DNA of 55,791 nucleotides from a virus: the IMG/VR virus record IMGVR_UViG_3300031841_002239, positions 1 through 55,791 of that record. One strand, 5' to 3'. The notes under the pieces are model-generated. The model saw only the letters and a list, made by a program, of their open reading frames with translations. It was not told the DNA's origin and did not search any database. Numbering within the stretch: position 1 is the stretch's first letter; each line of letters starts with the position of its first letter. Below are positions 16,534 to 24,539 of the stretch, piece after piece. Position numbers and translations under genes: made by a program.

Positions 16534-16736
16534 TGTATAACTCCCTAATTTGTTATACTAGTATTTATCAATATTTGGCCTCAGGCTATCAAGGGAAAAC
16601 CCCTCTATTCGATCGCTATCTAATAAGAGAGGTTCTTTCTAATCTGATCGAGTTATAGACCTTGATCAGTTGTCTGGCAAATTATGGTTTTTTAGTTTTA
16701 AGAGTGTTCTAACCACCGGGCACCCGGAAAATCGCT
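16534..16736. other. 203-base structured non-coding gap
   Basis: Besides a late box at 16562-16569, this gap holds a long nested fold. GCC/GGC and ATCAAGG/CCTTGAT arms enclose TCTAT-TCGATC paired with GATCGA-GTT-ATAGA and an inner AAGA/TCTT hairpin. A second stem near 16700-16736 pairs AGAGTG with CGCTCT around CCGGGcaCCCGG. No open reading frame is visible. Confidence 0.6.
16562..16569 (-). promoter_or_regulatory. Late promoter box GATAAATA before EF-hand gene
   Basis: GATAAATA followed by CTAGTATAAC and a GGGAG ribosome site, 29 bases before ATG 16533. Confidence 0.7.
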
Positions 16737-17405
16737 CTATTTGGTTTCGTCTTCGATGAACTTGATACGGTTAACAACTGTTTCCTGTCCACTATGGTAT
16801 TTACCTTTACTCTGAGATTTTACAAATCCTTCAAGTGTAACCTTTTTACCTTTTTCAATTTTTTTGTCTGTAAAAAATTTAAGTATATGCTGATTTTTTA
16901 CACTACAAGTAACAATGTAGCTCATTGTTCTAGGTATATATCTAGTAAATTCTACAACTGCATCTATTCTTTCTCTTTGATGCAAAGTACCAATATTTTG
17001 ACTGGTTCTAGAAAGTTCCATTTCTCTGTCAGTCCAATTATCTTGATCTACTTTATTTAAGTAAACTTTAGGCAAACTTGCCGCAATACCTAATTTGTCT
17101 TTAGCAATATCTTTAGAACTGACTAACTTTAATACATTGGTTTCAAACTCTGTAAGATCACGTTCCATTGCTTTAAAACTTAGACCTGAAAGATATTCTT
17201 TTACTTCTGTAGCAGTAGTTTTATCTGCATCAGTTATTTTAAACTTTTTATCAGTAAAGAAATAATCGTATAATAAATCACTATTACAAGTTGACTTCTC
17301 ATACTTTCTATCAAACCTTACTTGTTCTTTTTTTATGAATCCGTCATTAATTCTGTGCGCCGCACAACTTACTGCTAATACTTCTTCGATTGGAAATGTT
17401 TGCAT
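16737..17405 (-). CDS. Hypothetical protein, 222 aa
   Basis: No known domain is recognised. It is basic and lysine-rich. The C-terminal half (TMSYIVTCSVKNQHILKFFTDKKIEKGKKVTLEGFVKSQSKG) reads like an OB-fold with VTLEGFV strands, so nucleic-acid binding is possible. Near the start is a PIEEVLAVSCAAHRIN helix. It is the only gene between a consensus promoter and the structured gap. Confidence 0.65.
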   Translation of the reverse strand: MQTFPIEEVLAVSCAAHRINDGFIKKEQVRFDRKYEKSTCNSDLLYDYFFTDKKFKITDADKTTATEVKEYLSGLSFKAMERDLTEFETNVLKLVSSKDIAKDKLGIAASLPKVYLNKVDQDNWTDREMELSRTSQNIGTLHQRERIDAVVEFTRYIPRTMSYIVTCSVKNQHILKFFTDKKIEKGKKVTLEGFVKSQSKGKYHSGQETVVNRIKFIEDETK

Positions 17406-17435
17406 TTTTCTACTCCTTTACCTAATATATTATAT

Positions 17436-17463
17436 ATTATAGCAAAATTTAAGAACTTGTCAA
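17436..17463 (-). promoter_or_regulatory. Sigma70-type promoter, TTGACA-N16-TATAAT
   Basis: -10 complement at 17436-17441 and -35 complement at 17458-17463. The -35 overlaps the last codons of the HAD gene. It drives the 222-residue unknown. Confidence 0.83.
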
Positions 17464-18053
17464 GTATTATCTACAATTAAATTATAAATTTCTTCCCAAT
17501 TCTTAACAACATTAGCATCACCAGTAAAGTCTAAATTATGCCCATGTTCTATAAGAATACCATTAAGCCCTTCTTTTATTCCAGCATTTAAATTTTCTGG
17601 CTTGTCCTCTATCCAATAATTTCCTGGATACTTAGGCCCATACTCAGCAAGTATTTCATCTTTATCAGCACCTGTATCTAAACATACAACTTCTATAAAT
17701 GCATCTCCAAATAACTTTTTAAGATTTCTTTCTCTTAATTCTTTTGCATAAGGATCTAAACTTAAACTAGTAATTGCTATAAACTTGTACTGGTGTTGTT
17801 CGTGTAATTTCTTAACAAAGTATTGTGCATCACGAAGTGGAGGAAGGAATCCTATTGCCGCACTTTCATTAAATACTTTAACCATTTGTGAGCCTTGCTC
17901 TTTAGAAATACCGTATCTATCACCAATATTGTACATATACTGAGCGCCTTCAACTTTACTATGTCCATGATGTTCCATCCAAACTGAAAACCCTTCTTCC
18001 CAATCCAGTACAACACCATCGCAATCTGTTAAAATAATTTTATCTTTCTTCAT
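17460..18053 (-). CDS. HAD-family phosphatase (5'-nucleotidase-like)
   Basis: This 197-residue protein starts with HAD motif I ILTDCDGVVLDW (nucleophile D10, acid D12). Motif II is AITSLS, and motif III/IV is at NYWIEDKPENLNAG. The size and simple cap fit deoxyribonucleotidase-like phosphatases. It may adjust nucleotide pools. Substrate not determinable. It has its own promoter at 18077-18104. Confidence 0.8.
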   Translation of the reverse strand: MKKDKIILTDCDGVVLDWEEGFSVWMEHHGHSKVEGAQYMYNIGDRYGISKEQGSQMVKVFNESAAIGFLPPLRDAQYFVKKLHEQHQYKFIAITSLSLDPYAKELRERNLKKLFGDAFIEVVCLDTGADKDEILAEYGPKYPGNYWIEDKPENLNAGIKEGLNGILIEHGHNLDFTGDANVVKNWEEIYNLIVDNT

Positions 18054-18076
18054 ATTATTTCCTATGTTACAGCACT

Positions 18077-18104
18077 ATTATACTAAGAAACTGTATTTTG
18101 TCAA
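18077..18104 (-). promoter_or_regulatory. Sigma70-type promoter, TTGACA-N16-TATAAT
   Basis: -10 complement at 18077-18082 and -35 complement at 18099-18104, driving the HAD gene. It lies back-to-back with the late box of the divergent plus-strand gene at 18127. Confidence 0.84.
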
Positions 18105-18114
18105 GTGTTTTTTG

Positions 18115-18121
18115 TTAAATA
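18115..18121 (+). promoter_or_regulatory. Late-type box TTAAATA, 5 bases before ATG
   Basis: TTAAATA followed by GTATT and ATG 18127. The same GTATTATG context recurs after GATAAATA at 54898. Confidence 0.5.
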
Positions 18122-18126
18122 GTATT

Positions 18127-18699
18127 ATGGCATACAAAAAGAAAATACTATTTCCAGACTATTTATTTGAGGGACAACTAGAGGTACCTAGTGATTTAAA
18201 TAAAAACATTCAGGAAAGTTTAAAAAAGAATAAAGAATCTGGTATTACTACAGAAACTGTTTATGGCTGGTTTACAAACAAGCAGTTTCCTTGTGAAGGT
18301 ATTATACCACAACTTGCAAACTTATTAGCAAAAAACTTTGTAGGCAATGTAGTTAATAATTTTGACTTGGGAGTTGCAAGAGATATTAATTTGCTTAACC
18401 CTTGGCTCATATCTACTAACCCTAACCATTCTTTCCCTACAACTTTAGAGCCACAAAGATGGTACAATGCAGGTGTATATTTACAAACAACTAATAAAGG
18501 TAGTCATTTAAAATTAGATAACTATACATCTAAAGTTTATGCAGGACAAAATACACAGGAAAATAGTGTTTATATAAAACCTAAACAGTATAAAGTAATA
18601 TACTGGCCTAGTCATATACCCTGGAGTTTAACTCCTAATATGAGTATGGTAGAAACAACAATGCTTATTTGTACTTTTAGAGCTGATGCTAAAAAATAG
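18127..18699 (+). CDS. Hypothetical protein, 190 aa
   Basis: ATG 18127 is chosen because it sits 5 bases after a late box; the longer frame would cover that promoter. The C-terminal half (RWYNAGVYLQTTNKGSHLKLDN ... KPKQYKVIYWPSHIPWSLTPN) has the strand order of a small double-stranded beta-helix as in phage 2OG-oxygenase-like proteins. The catalytic HxD is not present, so I do not call it an enzyme. It is the only plus-strand gene in this part, so it was probably inserted. Confidence 0.6.
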   Translation: MAYKKKILFPDYLFEGQLEVPSDLNKNIQESLKKNKESGITTETVYGWFTNKQFPCEGIIPQLANLLAKNFVGNVVNNFDLGVARDINLLNPWLISTNPNHSFPTTLEPQRWYNAGVYLQTTNKGSHLKLDNYTSKVYAGQNTQENSVYIKPKQYKVIYWPSHIPWSLTPNMSMVETTMLICTFRADAKK

Positions 18700-18700
18700 T

Positions 18701-18718
18701 GTGGCCCCGAAGGGCCAC
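18701..18718 (-). terminator. Hairpin terminator GTGGCCC-CGAA/TTCG-GGGCCAC
   Basis: A perfect 7-bp GC stem with a four-base loop. On the minus strand it is followed by ACTATTTTTT, so it terminates the riboswitch-peptide transcript. Confidence 0.8.
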
Positions 18719-18725
18719 GTATGCC

Positions 18726-18890
18726 TTAAGGATAGAAAGGATTATCTGTTATATAATCAGGTAACTCAGATTTTCTTTTAGAGTTAGTGACCATACGAGG
18801 AAAGAATTTTTCCTGCAAATCAGATTTTCTTTTTTCTCTTCTAAGGGCTAATTTGACTGCACGTTTAATTTGTGCGTTTTGATTAGTCAT
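18726..18890 (-). CDS. Riboswitch-controlled basic peptide, 54 aa
   Basis: A short gene with a strong AAGGAG ribosome site 5-6 bases before ATG 18890. The product is basic (MTNQNAQIKRAVKLALRREK at the start) and ends DNPFYP. It has no membrane helix. It lies directly downstream of two glutamine-type aptamers and upstream of a terminator, so it is the only gene in its transcription unit. This matches the layout of the Downstream-peptide/glnA RNA class, whose typical downstream gene is a short ORF. Function of the peptide unknown. Binding to a nitrogen-metabolism protein is a guess by analogy. Confidence 0.8.
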   Translation of the reverse strand: MTNQNAQIKRAVKLALRREKRKSDLQEKFFPRMVTNSKRKSELPDYITDNPFYP

Positions 18891-18911
18891 GTCATCTCCT
18901 TTTACAAAGAT

Positions 18912-18975
18912 GCGTTCCTTCGGTCTAATTACCTACTTCCGTCGTCGCTCTACATTTAGAGTGGCGATGAACGAG
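18912..18975 (-). promoter_or_regulatory. Glutamine riboswitch aptamer 2 (glnA/Downstream-peptide class)
   Basis: On the minus strand this copy has CGTTCA, a 10-bp variable hairpin with loop AAATGT, then CGGAAGTAGG, a GGT/ACC mini-stem and CGAAGGAACG. CGTTC pairs with GAACG to close the element. These are the conserved blocks of the glutamine-binding RNA. The downstream CATCT/AGATG pair flanks the ribosome site, a possible expression platform. Confidence 0.88.
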
Positions 18976-18981
18976 TTCAGT

Positions 18982-19042
18982 ACGTTCCTTCGTCCCAATT
19001 GACTACTTCCGTTCACTGCTACATTTAGAGTGAATGAACGAG
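18982..19042 (-). promoter_or_regulatory. Glutamine riboswitch aptamer 1 (upstream tandem copy)
   Basis: A second copy 70 bases upstream shares the CGTTCA, AAATGT loop, CGGAAGTAG and CGAAGGAACG blocks. Its stems are changed in a compensating way: the mini-stem is GTC/GAC instead of GGT/ACC, and the long hairpin uses TTCACT/AGTGAA. Covariation with fixed loops shows that RNA structure is selected. Confidence 0.88.
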
Positions 19043-19058
19043 TGTAACTTGCGTTACA
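19043..19058. other. Small perfect hairpin TGTAAC-TTGC-GTTACA
   Basis: A 6-bp perfect stem with four-base loop lies between the late box and the first aptamer, at or near the 5' end of the riboswitch RNA. It may protect the transcript end. Confidence 0.5.
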
Positions 19059-19063
19059 TTAAA

Positions 19064-19071
19064 TATTTATC
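19064..19071 (-). promoter_or_regulatory. Late promoter box GATAAATA for riboswitch-peptide unit
   Basis: GATAAATA on the minus strand, just upstream of the hairpin and the two aptamers, with the tail-fibre terminator immediately before it. Confidence 0.68.
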
Positions 19072-19082
19072 TTTACTCAAAA

Positions 19083-19108
19083 AAAGGGCGGTTAAAAAAC
19101 CGCCCTTT
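19083..19108 (-). terminator. Strong terminator after tail-fibre gene
   Basis: AAAGGGCGGTT pairs with AACCGCCCTTT around a four-base loop. A long T-run follows on the minus strand. It could also work on the plus strand. Confidence 0.9.
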
Positions 19109-19135
19109 AAAGTTACTCCCTACCCTAGGATATTA

Positions 19136-22100
19136 TTATACCCAGTTGTAGTGAACTGAGGCCACTGCCGCACCACTTGTTGGTGCAACTGCGTTATCAC
19201 TTGCATCAAAGAATGCTAACGTTACCGCCGCATTTTTTGTTAAAGTAATGTCGCCATCTAGTTCTATAATATAGTTACCTACTGTAGCCGCATCTGCGTC
19301 TGCTTTAGCAACAAGTGTACTACCTGAACCACCGTTCTCTTTAATAGTAATGTAATTAACACTATTACCTGCAAAGGCTGTACTTACTTTTAATACTATT
19401 TTCTCAGCATAATAAGTTCTGCTGGAAACGTTAGGTACCGTACCAATAGAAGCCGTTGTGGCTCCACTTGTTACAGCCGCTCTTAATAAAAGTCCGTCAC
19501 CGCCGTTGTTAGCAACATAGTCAACAACTGCCGCTGAAGTTGGAAGAGTAGTATCGTTATCGTTATTACTAATTCCATCTGCTTCATCAACAAATTTTGT
19601 TACAGTAATGCTTTCGCCACTGTCTGTTAATGAACCAAAACTTACAGCACCACTAATAGTAGCACTTGTACCGATGAGTCCAGCCGCTTCAAAATCAGTT
19701 GCCGCTAGTGTTAAATCACCAGCAGTTGATCCGTCTGCAGTTGTAGTCGCCGCTACAAATCTATCTGTACTTTGATCCCATCCTAAGAAACCGTTGTTTC
19801 CATCGGAGCCTCTTTCATAAATGTGACCAATGTCATTAGGGTTAGCACCAGTTAATCCACTTTGTAGTGTAATTAAGGTGTCAGTTATTGTTGTGTTAGT
19901 TGAATTAACACTAGTTTGTGTACCACTTACAGTTAAGTTACCACCAACTGTTACATCACCTGATGTAGCAATAGTTGTAACACCTGAAATAGCACCACTG
20001 TTAATACTTGCTACGCCATCAGTTAATGTACCTGCTGATACTTGTCCTGAGAAAGTACCTGCTGTCATATTAGTTAGTGTTGCATCAAGGTTTACAGTTA
20101 ATGTATTATCAGCACCTGCTGTAGTAATATTAGTACCACCTGCGATGTCTAAAGTTTCGCTGTCTAAGTCTATGCTTAATGCTCCACCTGAGTCACCTTG
20201 GAAGTCTAAATCAGCCGCTGTTGCAACTGAATCTACGTATGCTTTAACTGATTGTTGTGTAGGAACAAGAGTAGCACTATCACTAGCCATGTTATCTTCA
20301 TCAACAAATCCAGCAATAGTAATACTACCATCACTTAATGATCCATACTGTACAGTACCACTTGCTGTAACATTTACAGCACCTGTTACGTTACCTGCTG
20401 TTACAGTTAATGCACCATCTGTTAAAGTTGTTGCACTAACACTTGTTAATCCAGATACTGAACTTGCTAGTCCAACAGTAATAGTATTGTTACTAACTGT
20501 TGTTGTAGTTTCGTTTGATGTACCTGCAAAGTTAATTGTGTCAGTTCCTACTCTTACAACGTCATCTGAACCACTGTCAGCACCGATTGTTAAATCTGAG
20601 CTAATAGCCGCTGTTCCGGCCGCTGTTAAACGTCCTTGATCGTCAACTGTAAAAGTTGGAATTGCTGTTGCACTACCATATGAACCTGCTGTAACGGCAG
20701 TATCGTCAAGAGTTACAGTTAAAGTATCAGTAGCCGTAGCCGCTGTTGTTATACCTGTTCCACCTGCGATGTCAACTGTGTCTCCACCGTCAACTGTTTG
20801 CGTACCACTGTCACCTGTTAATGTCCAAGATGTTGAAATACTTGCAGTTGAAGCCGCTGTAATTCTACCTTGTGCATCTACAGTAATAACTGGAATAGCA
20901 GTTGAACTACCATAGTTACCAGCCGATACTGCTGTATTGTCTAGGCTCACAGTTAAAGTTTGTCCTGAACCGACTGTTGAAAGTCCTGTTCCACCAGCAA
21001 TGTCTAGCACTTGTGAATCAAGGTCTACACTCAATGCACCACCTGAATCTCCTTGGAAATCTAGGTCTTGTGCGGTAATTTGTGTATCAACGTATGCTTT
21101 AACTGATTGCTGTGTAGGTACTTTAGTTGCAGAGTCTGAAGCCATATTGTCTTCATCTACAAATGTAATACCTGAGATTGTACCATCACTAAATGATGTA
21201 CCTTCTACAGCACCAAATTTTACAGCACCTGCTGAACCTGACATAACTGAACCTGAGTCAGTTGCATCTGGAATAAATGTAAATACACCAGTACTATCGT
21301 CGAATCCAAAGAATCCTAATTTAGCACCACTGCTGTTATATTTAAAGTTTATACCTCTATCTAAGTTATCATCACTTGCATCATCACCAACTGTAAAAAT
21401 TGGATCTGAAACTTCTACTGTTGTAGAGTTTGTTATAGTTCTTGTTCCAGTAACTGTTAAGTTACCATTAATTGTAACAGTATCTGCTGTTATGTCGTCT
21501 GATAAGAAACTACCTGTAACACTTAGGTTATTACCTACTGTTACATCGTTAGGTAAACCTATTTGAATTTGGTTATTACTAACTGTTGTTTCTATTTCGT
21601 TACTTGTTCCAACAAAGTTCAAAGTGTCAGTTCCAACTGTAACAGTATCATCAGAACCACTATCGGCTCCAATTGTTAATACACTTGAGGTAGCCGCAGT
21701 ACTTACTGCTGTGACTCTACCTTTTGCGTCAACTGTTATTACTGGAATTGCAGAACTTGATCCGTATGAACCGGCACTAACTCCACTGTCTGCTAAGGTT
21801 GTTGCGATAGTGGCAGTATTACCTGCACCTGTAAATGTCGCACTTCCTGTTGCATCACCTGACAAAGCAACTGTTACTGCTGAAGTAAATTCTGTTGCTT
21901 GACTGGCTGTACCAGTTAAGTTACCAACAAACCCTGTACTAGCAGTAATTGTGGTACCTGTAATAGCCGCCGCCGAGTTGGCTCCGATTATTGTACCATC
22001 AATAGCACCGCCATCAATGTTTACTGAGTTTGCCGCCTGAACGGATAAGTTTCCAAGTCCCAAGTTGGTTCTTGCATCACTGGCTCCAGTTGCACCTGTA

Positions 22101-22423
22101 CCACCATTTGCTACTGGTAAAGCACCAGTTACATCTGCAGTAAGATCAATTGATCCAGCGGACATAGTACCGCTTGAAACTTTTATAACACCAGAACTAC
22201 TACTGAAATTTTGTCCTGTACCACCGTACTGTGTTCCGATTGCCGTGCCATTCCAAGCACCCGCCGTAACTGTTCCTAATCTAATATCTTCTAGAGTAGT
22301 ACCGTTACTTTGCGTTAGGTCAAATCTTCCGTTACCAGCATCGTATATTAAACGACCCCCGGATTTTCCCATTTGCACATCGGCCGCAATACCTTTGATA
22401 CCAAAGTTTTTTATGTCAGCCAT
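19136..22423 (-). CDS. Large repetitive tail-fibre-like protein, 1095 aa
   Basis: A low-complexity, T/S/G/A/V-rich protein with recurring units such as GSYGSSSAIPVITVDAKGRV and LDIAGGTG. A longer block (FVDEDNMASDSAT...VPTQQSVKAYVD) occurs twice, near residues 425 and 710. Repeats like these are typical of marine phage tail fibres and structural adhesins. It has no signal peptide. It has its own late promoter and leader hairpin and ends at a strong terminator. It probably forms a trimeric fibre that touches the host. The long plus-strand frames over this gene are shadows of the repeats. Confidence 0.8.
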   Translation of the reverse strand: MADIKNFGIKGIAADVQMGKSGGRLIYDAGNGRFDLTQSNGTTLEDIRLGTVTAGAWNGTAIGTQYGGTGQNFSSSSGVIKVSSGTMSAGSIDLTADVTGALPVANGGTGATGASDARTNLGLGNLSVQAANSVNIDGGAIDGTIIGANSAAAITGTTITASTGFVGNLTGTASQATEFTSAVTVALSGDATGSATFTGAGNTATIATTLADSGVSAGSYGSSSAIPVITVDAKGRVTAVSTAATSSVLTIGADSGSDDTVTVGTDTLNFVGTSNEIETTVSNNQIQIGLPNDVTVGNNLSVTGSFLSDDITADTVTINGNLTVTGTRTITNSTTVEVSDPIFTVGDDASDDNLDRGINFKYNSSGAKLGFFGFDDSTGVFTFIPDATDSGSVMSGSAGAVKFGAVEGTSFSDGTISGITFVDEDNMASDSATKVPTQQSVKAYVDTQITAQDLDFQGDSGGALSVDLDSQVLDIAGGTGLSTVGSGQTLTVSLDNTAVSAGNYGSSTAIPVITVDAQGRITAASTASISTSWTLTGDSGTQTVDGGDTVDIAGGTGITTAATATDTLTVTLDDTAVTAGSYGSATAIPTFTVDDQGRLTAAGTAAISSDLTIGADSGSDDVVRVGTDTINFAGTSNETTTTVSNNTITVGLASSVSGLTSVSATTLTDGALTVTAGNVTGAVNVTASGTVQYGSLSDGSITIAGFVDEDNMASDSATLVPTQQSVKAYVDSVATAADLDFQGDSGGALSIDLDSETLDIAGGTNITTAGADNTLTVNLDATLTNMTAGTFSGQVSAGTLTDGVASINSGAISGVTTIATSGDVTVGGNLTVSGTQTSVNSTNTTITDTLITLQSGLTGANPNDIGHIYERGSDGNNGFLGWDQSTDRFVAATTTADGSTAGDLTLAATDFEAAGLIGTSATISGAVSFGSLTDSGESITVTKFVDEADGISNNDNDTTLPTSAAVVDYVANNGGDGLLLRAAVTSGATTASIGTVPNVSSRTYYAEKIVLKVSTAFAGNSVNYITIKENGGSGSTLVAKADADAATVGNYIIELDGDITLTKNAAVTLAFFDASDNAVAPTSGAAVASVHYNWV

Positions 22424-22456
22424 TTTGTATCTCCTAATACTTATGTGTTCTAATTC

Positions 22457-22489
22457 GTTATCGATAACGTTTCGCTTTCGCTGAACGTT
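22457..22489 (-). promoter_or_regulatory. Leader palindrome and GNRA hairpin before tail-fibre gene
   Basis: The leader of about 70 bases holds the palindrome GTTATCGATAAC. Overlapping it is a hairpin whose minus-strand RNA pairs AACGTT with AACGTT around GC-GAAA-GC (a GNRA tetraloop). An AGGAG ribosome site follows before ATG 22423. It may stabilise the late mRNA. Confidence 0.5.
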
Positions 22490-22494
22490 ACTAG

Positions 22495-22502
22495 TATTTA
22501 TC
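22495..22502 (-). promoter_or_regulatory. Late promoter box GATAAATA for 1095-aa fibre gene
   Basis: GATAAATACT on the minus strand, 72 bases before ATG 22423. Confidence 0.72.
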
Positions 22503-22519
22503 GTTTTAAGGGTTTTTTA

Positions 22520-24529
22520 TTATACGTAGGTTAGTTTTACTGTTACATTTCCAGCACTGGCATTGTAATGATTACAACGTGCTCTTACAGTAATGTCTTG
22601 CGTTTCAGATGCAGGGTACACATACTCTGGATTACAAAGATAAGACCCTAATCCAGTTAAGTCATTGCTAGGGCTATCACAAAATACATCTGGGTCTGCT
22701 ATAGTTCCAACTTCAATATTTGGAGAACCACCTGAGTGTCCTGTAAAGGCTGTATGAACTTCAACACTGACACTTTGTATTTTTCTGCCTGGAGATATAT
22801 TACCCATATTGGTTGTTGTGCTTGTTCCAAAGCCGCCAACTGGCATTTCAAAGTTTACTGTTAAAGTTTTAGCATCTACTGTAGCACTATCCTGATTACT
22901 AACCTCTACCCAAGCACTTCCTGTATAAAGGTATAGACCCCATTCGCCGTCACCTTTGTTAGTAACGTATGCTTGGTCACCTGCTTGTGAGCTTAAACTG
23001 TCTCTTGCACTTATGTCAGCAACAAGTGTTGTTCCACCCGTTCTAATACCTTGTTCAATGTTCATTGCTAGTGGATACATTCCTGTATGTCCACTTGCTA
23101 TACCTGTACCTACCCTAAAATTTTCTGTTCCTTCATATATGTCAATAGGGCCGCCATCTGATCTTGTAAGTTTTAGTTTGCTTGTACCTGGACTAGCATT
23201 AGTTAAAGGATATCCTGTTAAACTACTACCACCTGCAAAGGGATTGCTATTTGTATCTGCATTTCCATTAGCAAATGTAATAGCATTACCATTTTCTTCC
23301 GTAAGTGTTAATACTGTTGCAGTTGAACTAATGGTTAAATTGGCTATATTTGCCGCAGTAATATCTGTAGCCATATCTTGTGGTGTTGATACACCTGCAT
23401 ATTGTGAACCGTTTGTAGTAAAGTTTACAAGAGTATTACCACTACCACTATCAATGTATGCACTAAATGGAGTATAACCACCTACCAATCCATATATAGC
23501 AGTACTTGAATCACTGTTAATAGCATTAGGTGTAGGTATTGTTGTGGCAACCACATTAGTGTTTGCAACATTGTTTATTTGGCTTACTATTTGTGAAAGT
23601 GTTGCATTAGCATTATTAGTACCACTAAAGGTTACTGTTTTTGTATTTAATAAAATGCTATGAGTATCTGGTACAGAAGGATCATTTACTGTTCCTGTTA
23701 ATACTGTGGGGATAGAATCTTGTACTTTTAAAAATGCTATCTTACCAGTATCACTAGTTGTAAATTCTCCTGCACTACTAACATAAATGTAATCACCTTG
23801 ATTACCAGGTATGCTAGGTTCAAAATCTATAATTTGGTTGTTAGGCATAATCATGAACTGGTTAGGTCCCGGTCCTGCCTGAGTTACAACACCTATCATT
23901 TTAGCCATTGTGGATGTGTTTGCTTTACTAAACCCTGAACTACTTACAGCAACTATATCACCCTTATCTAATCCATGAGCTGTTTGCTCTAATACATAGT
24001 TTTGTTGTGGGTTTAAGTATTCAAATCTACTTGCTATTGTGGGATAATAACTTGAACTAACGGTTGTTGGTAAAGGATCCAACATTGGGATACCTTTTTC
24101 ATTTAAACTAAAGACAACACCTGCTCCATTACTAGGTGCTCCATTACCATTACTTGCTCTAAATGTGTTATACCTTAACCAGTCTTCAACAATACAGGTT
24201 ACTGAATTTGCTGTTTTAGATGATACTGAAATAATTTTCCAGCAGTCACCACTTGTTGCTTCAGATAACCAATCCCCCACAACAATGTCTAAACCGTTAT
24301 ATTTAAAATCGTCTCTTGTTAAGTGGGAGCCATGTTGTTGTTCAGTAACACTAAATGTTACTTCCCATTGATAATATTTCTTTGTGCCTGAACCTGAATA
24401 CCATAAATCACCACTACCATTTTGGTGTGGCCAGTATGCATATCCATTTACAGATGATATACTAGTTGCTAATACCTTATTAGGTACGTTAAGTTCTATC
24501 TGTGTGGATTTGTAGTTACTAATTGCCAT
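22520..24529 (-). CDS. Virion structural / tail-fibre protein, 669 aa
   Basis: Not matched to a single family. The N-terminal third (WPHQNGSGDLWYSGSGTKKY ...) has a beta-rich adhesin-like pattern. The middle has repeated TLTVNFEMPVGG and NANATLSQIVSQINNV stretches. The C-terminus ends in an immunoglobulin-like strand pattern (SAGNVTVKLTYV). Between the two large fibre genes, with an AAGGA site before the ATG and no promoter of its own, it is most likely part of the same fibre or distal tail. Confidence 0.7.
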   Translation of the reverse strand: MAISNYKSTQIELNVPNKVLATSISSVNGYAYWPHQNGSGDLWYSGSGTKKYYQWEVTFSVTEQQHGSHLTRDDFKYNGLDIVVGDWLSEATSGDCWKIISVSSKTANSVTCIVEDWLRYNTFRASNGNGAPSNGAGVVFSLNEKGIPMLDPLPTTVSSSYYPTIASRFEYLNPQQNYVLEQTAHGLDKGDIVAVSSSGFSKANTSTMAKMIGVVTQAGPGPNQFMIMPNNQIIDFEPSIPGNQGDYIYVSSAGEFTTSDTGKIAFLKVQDSIPTVLTGTVNDPSVPDTHSILLNTKTVTFSGTNNANATLSQIVSQINNVANTNVVATTIPTPNAINSDSSTAIYGLVGGYTPFSAYIDSGSGNTLVNFTTNGSQYAGVSTPQDMATDITAANIANLTISSTATVLTLTEENGNAITFANGNADTNSNPFAGGSSLTGYPLTNASPGTSKLKLTRSDGGPIDIYEGTENFRVGTGIASGHTGMYPLAMNIEQGIRTGGTTLVADISARDSLSSQAGDQAYVTNKGDGEWGLYLYTGSAWVEVSNQDSATVDAKTLTVNFEMPVGGFGTSTTTNMGNISPGRKIQSVSVEVHTAFTGHSGGSPNIEVGTIADPDVFCDSPSNDLTGLGSYLCNPEYVYPASETQDITVRARCNHYNASAGNVTVKLTYV

Positions 24530-24539
24530 AACTTAATCC

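Noticed and set aside
16570-16700. A tRNA or tmRNA in the structured gap
   Set aside because: No T-loop GTTCRANNC sequence, no acceptor/anticodon layout and no plausible CCA end could be built.
18127-18699. 2OG-Fe(II) oxygenase
   Set aside because: Strand order is reminiscent, but the HxD and distal His/Arg pattern is missing.
19830-22484. Long plus-strand frames across the tail-fibre genes
   Set aside because: They lie antisense to the repetitive fibre gene, mirror its repeats and have no ribosome sites. They are shadows of the biased codons.
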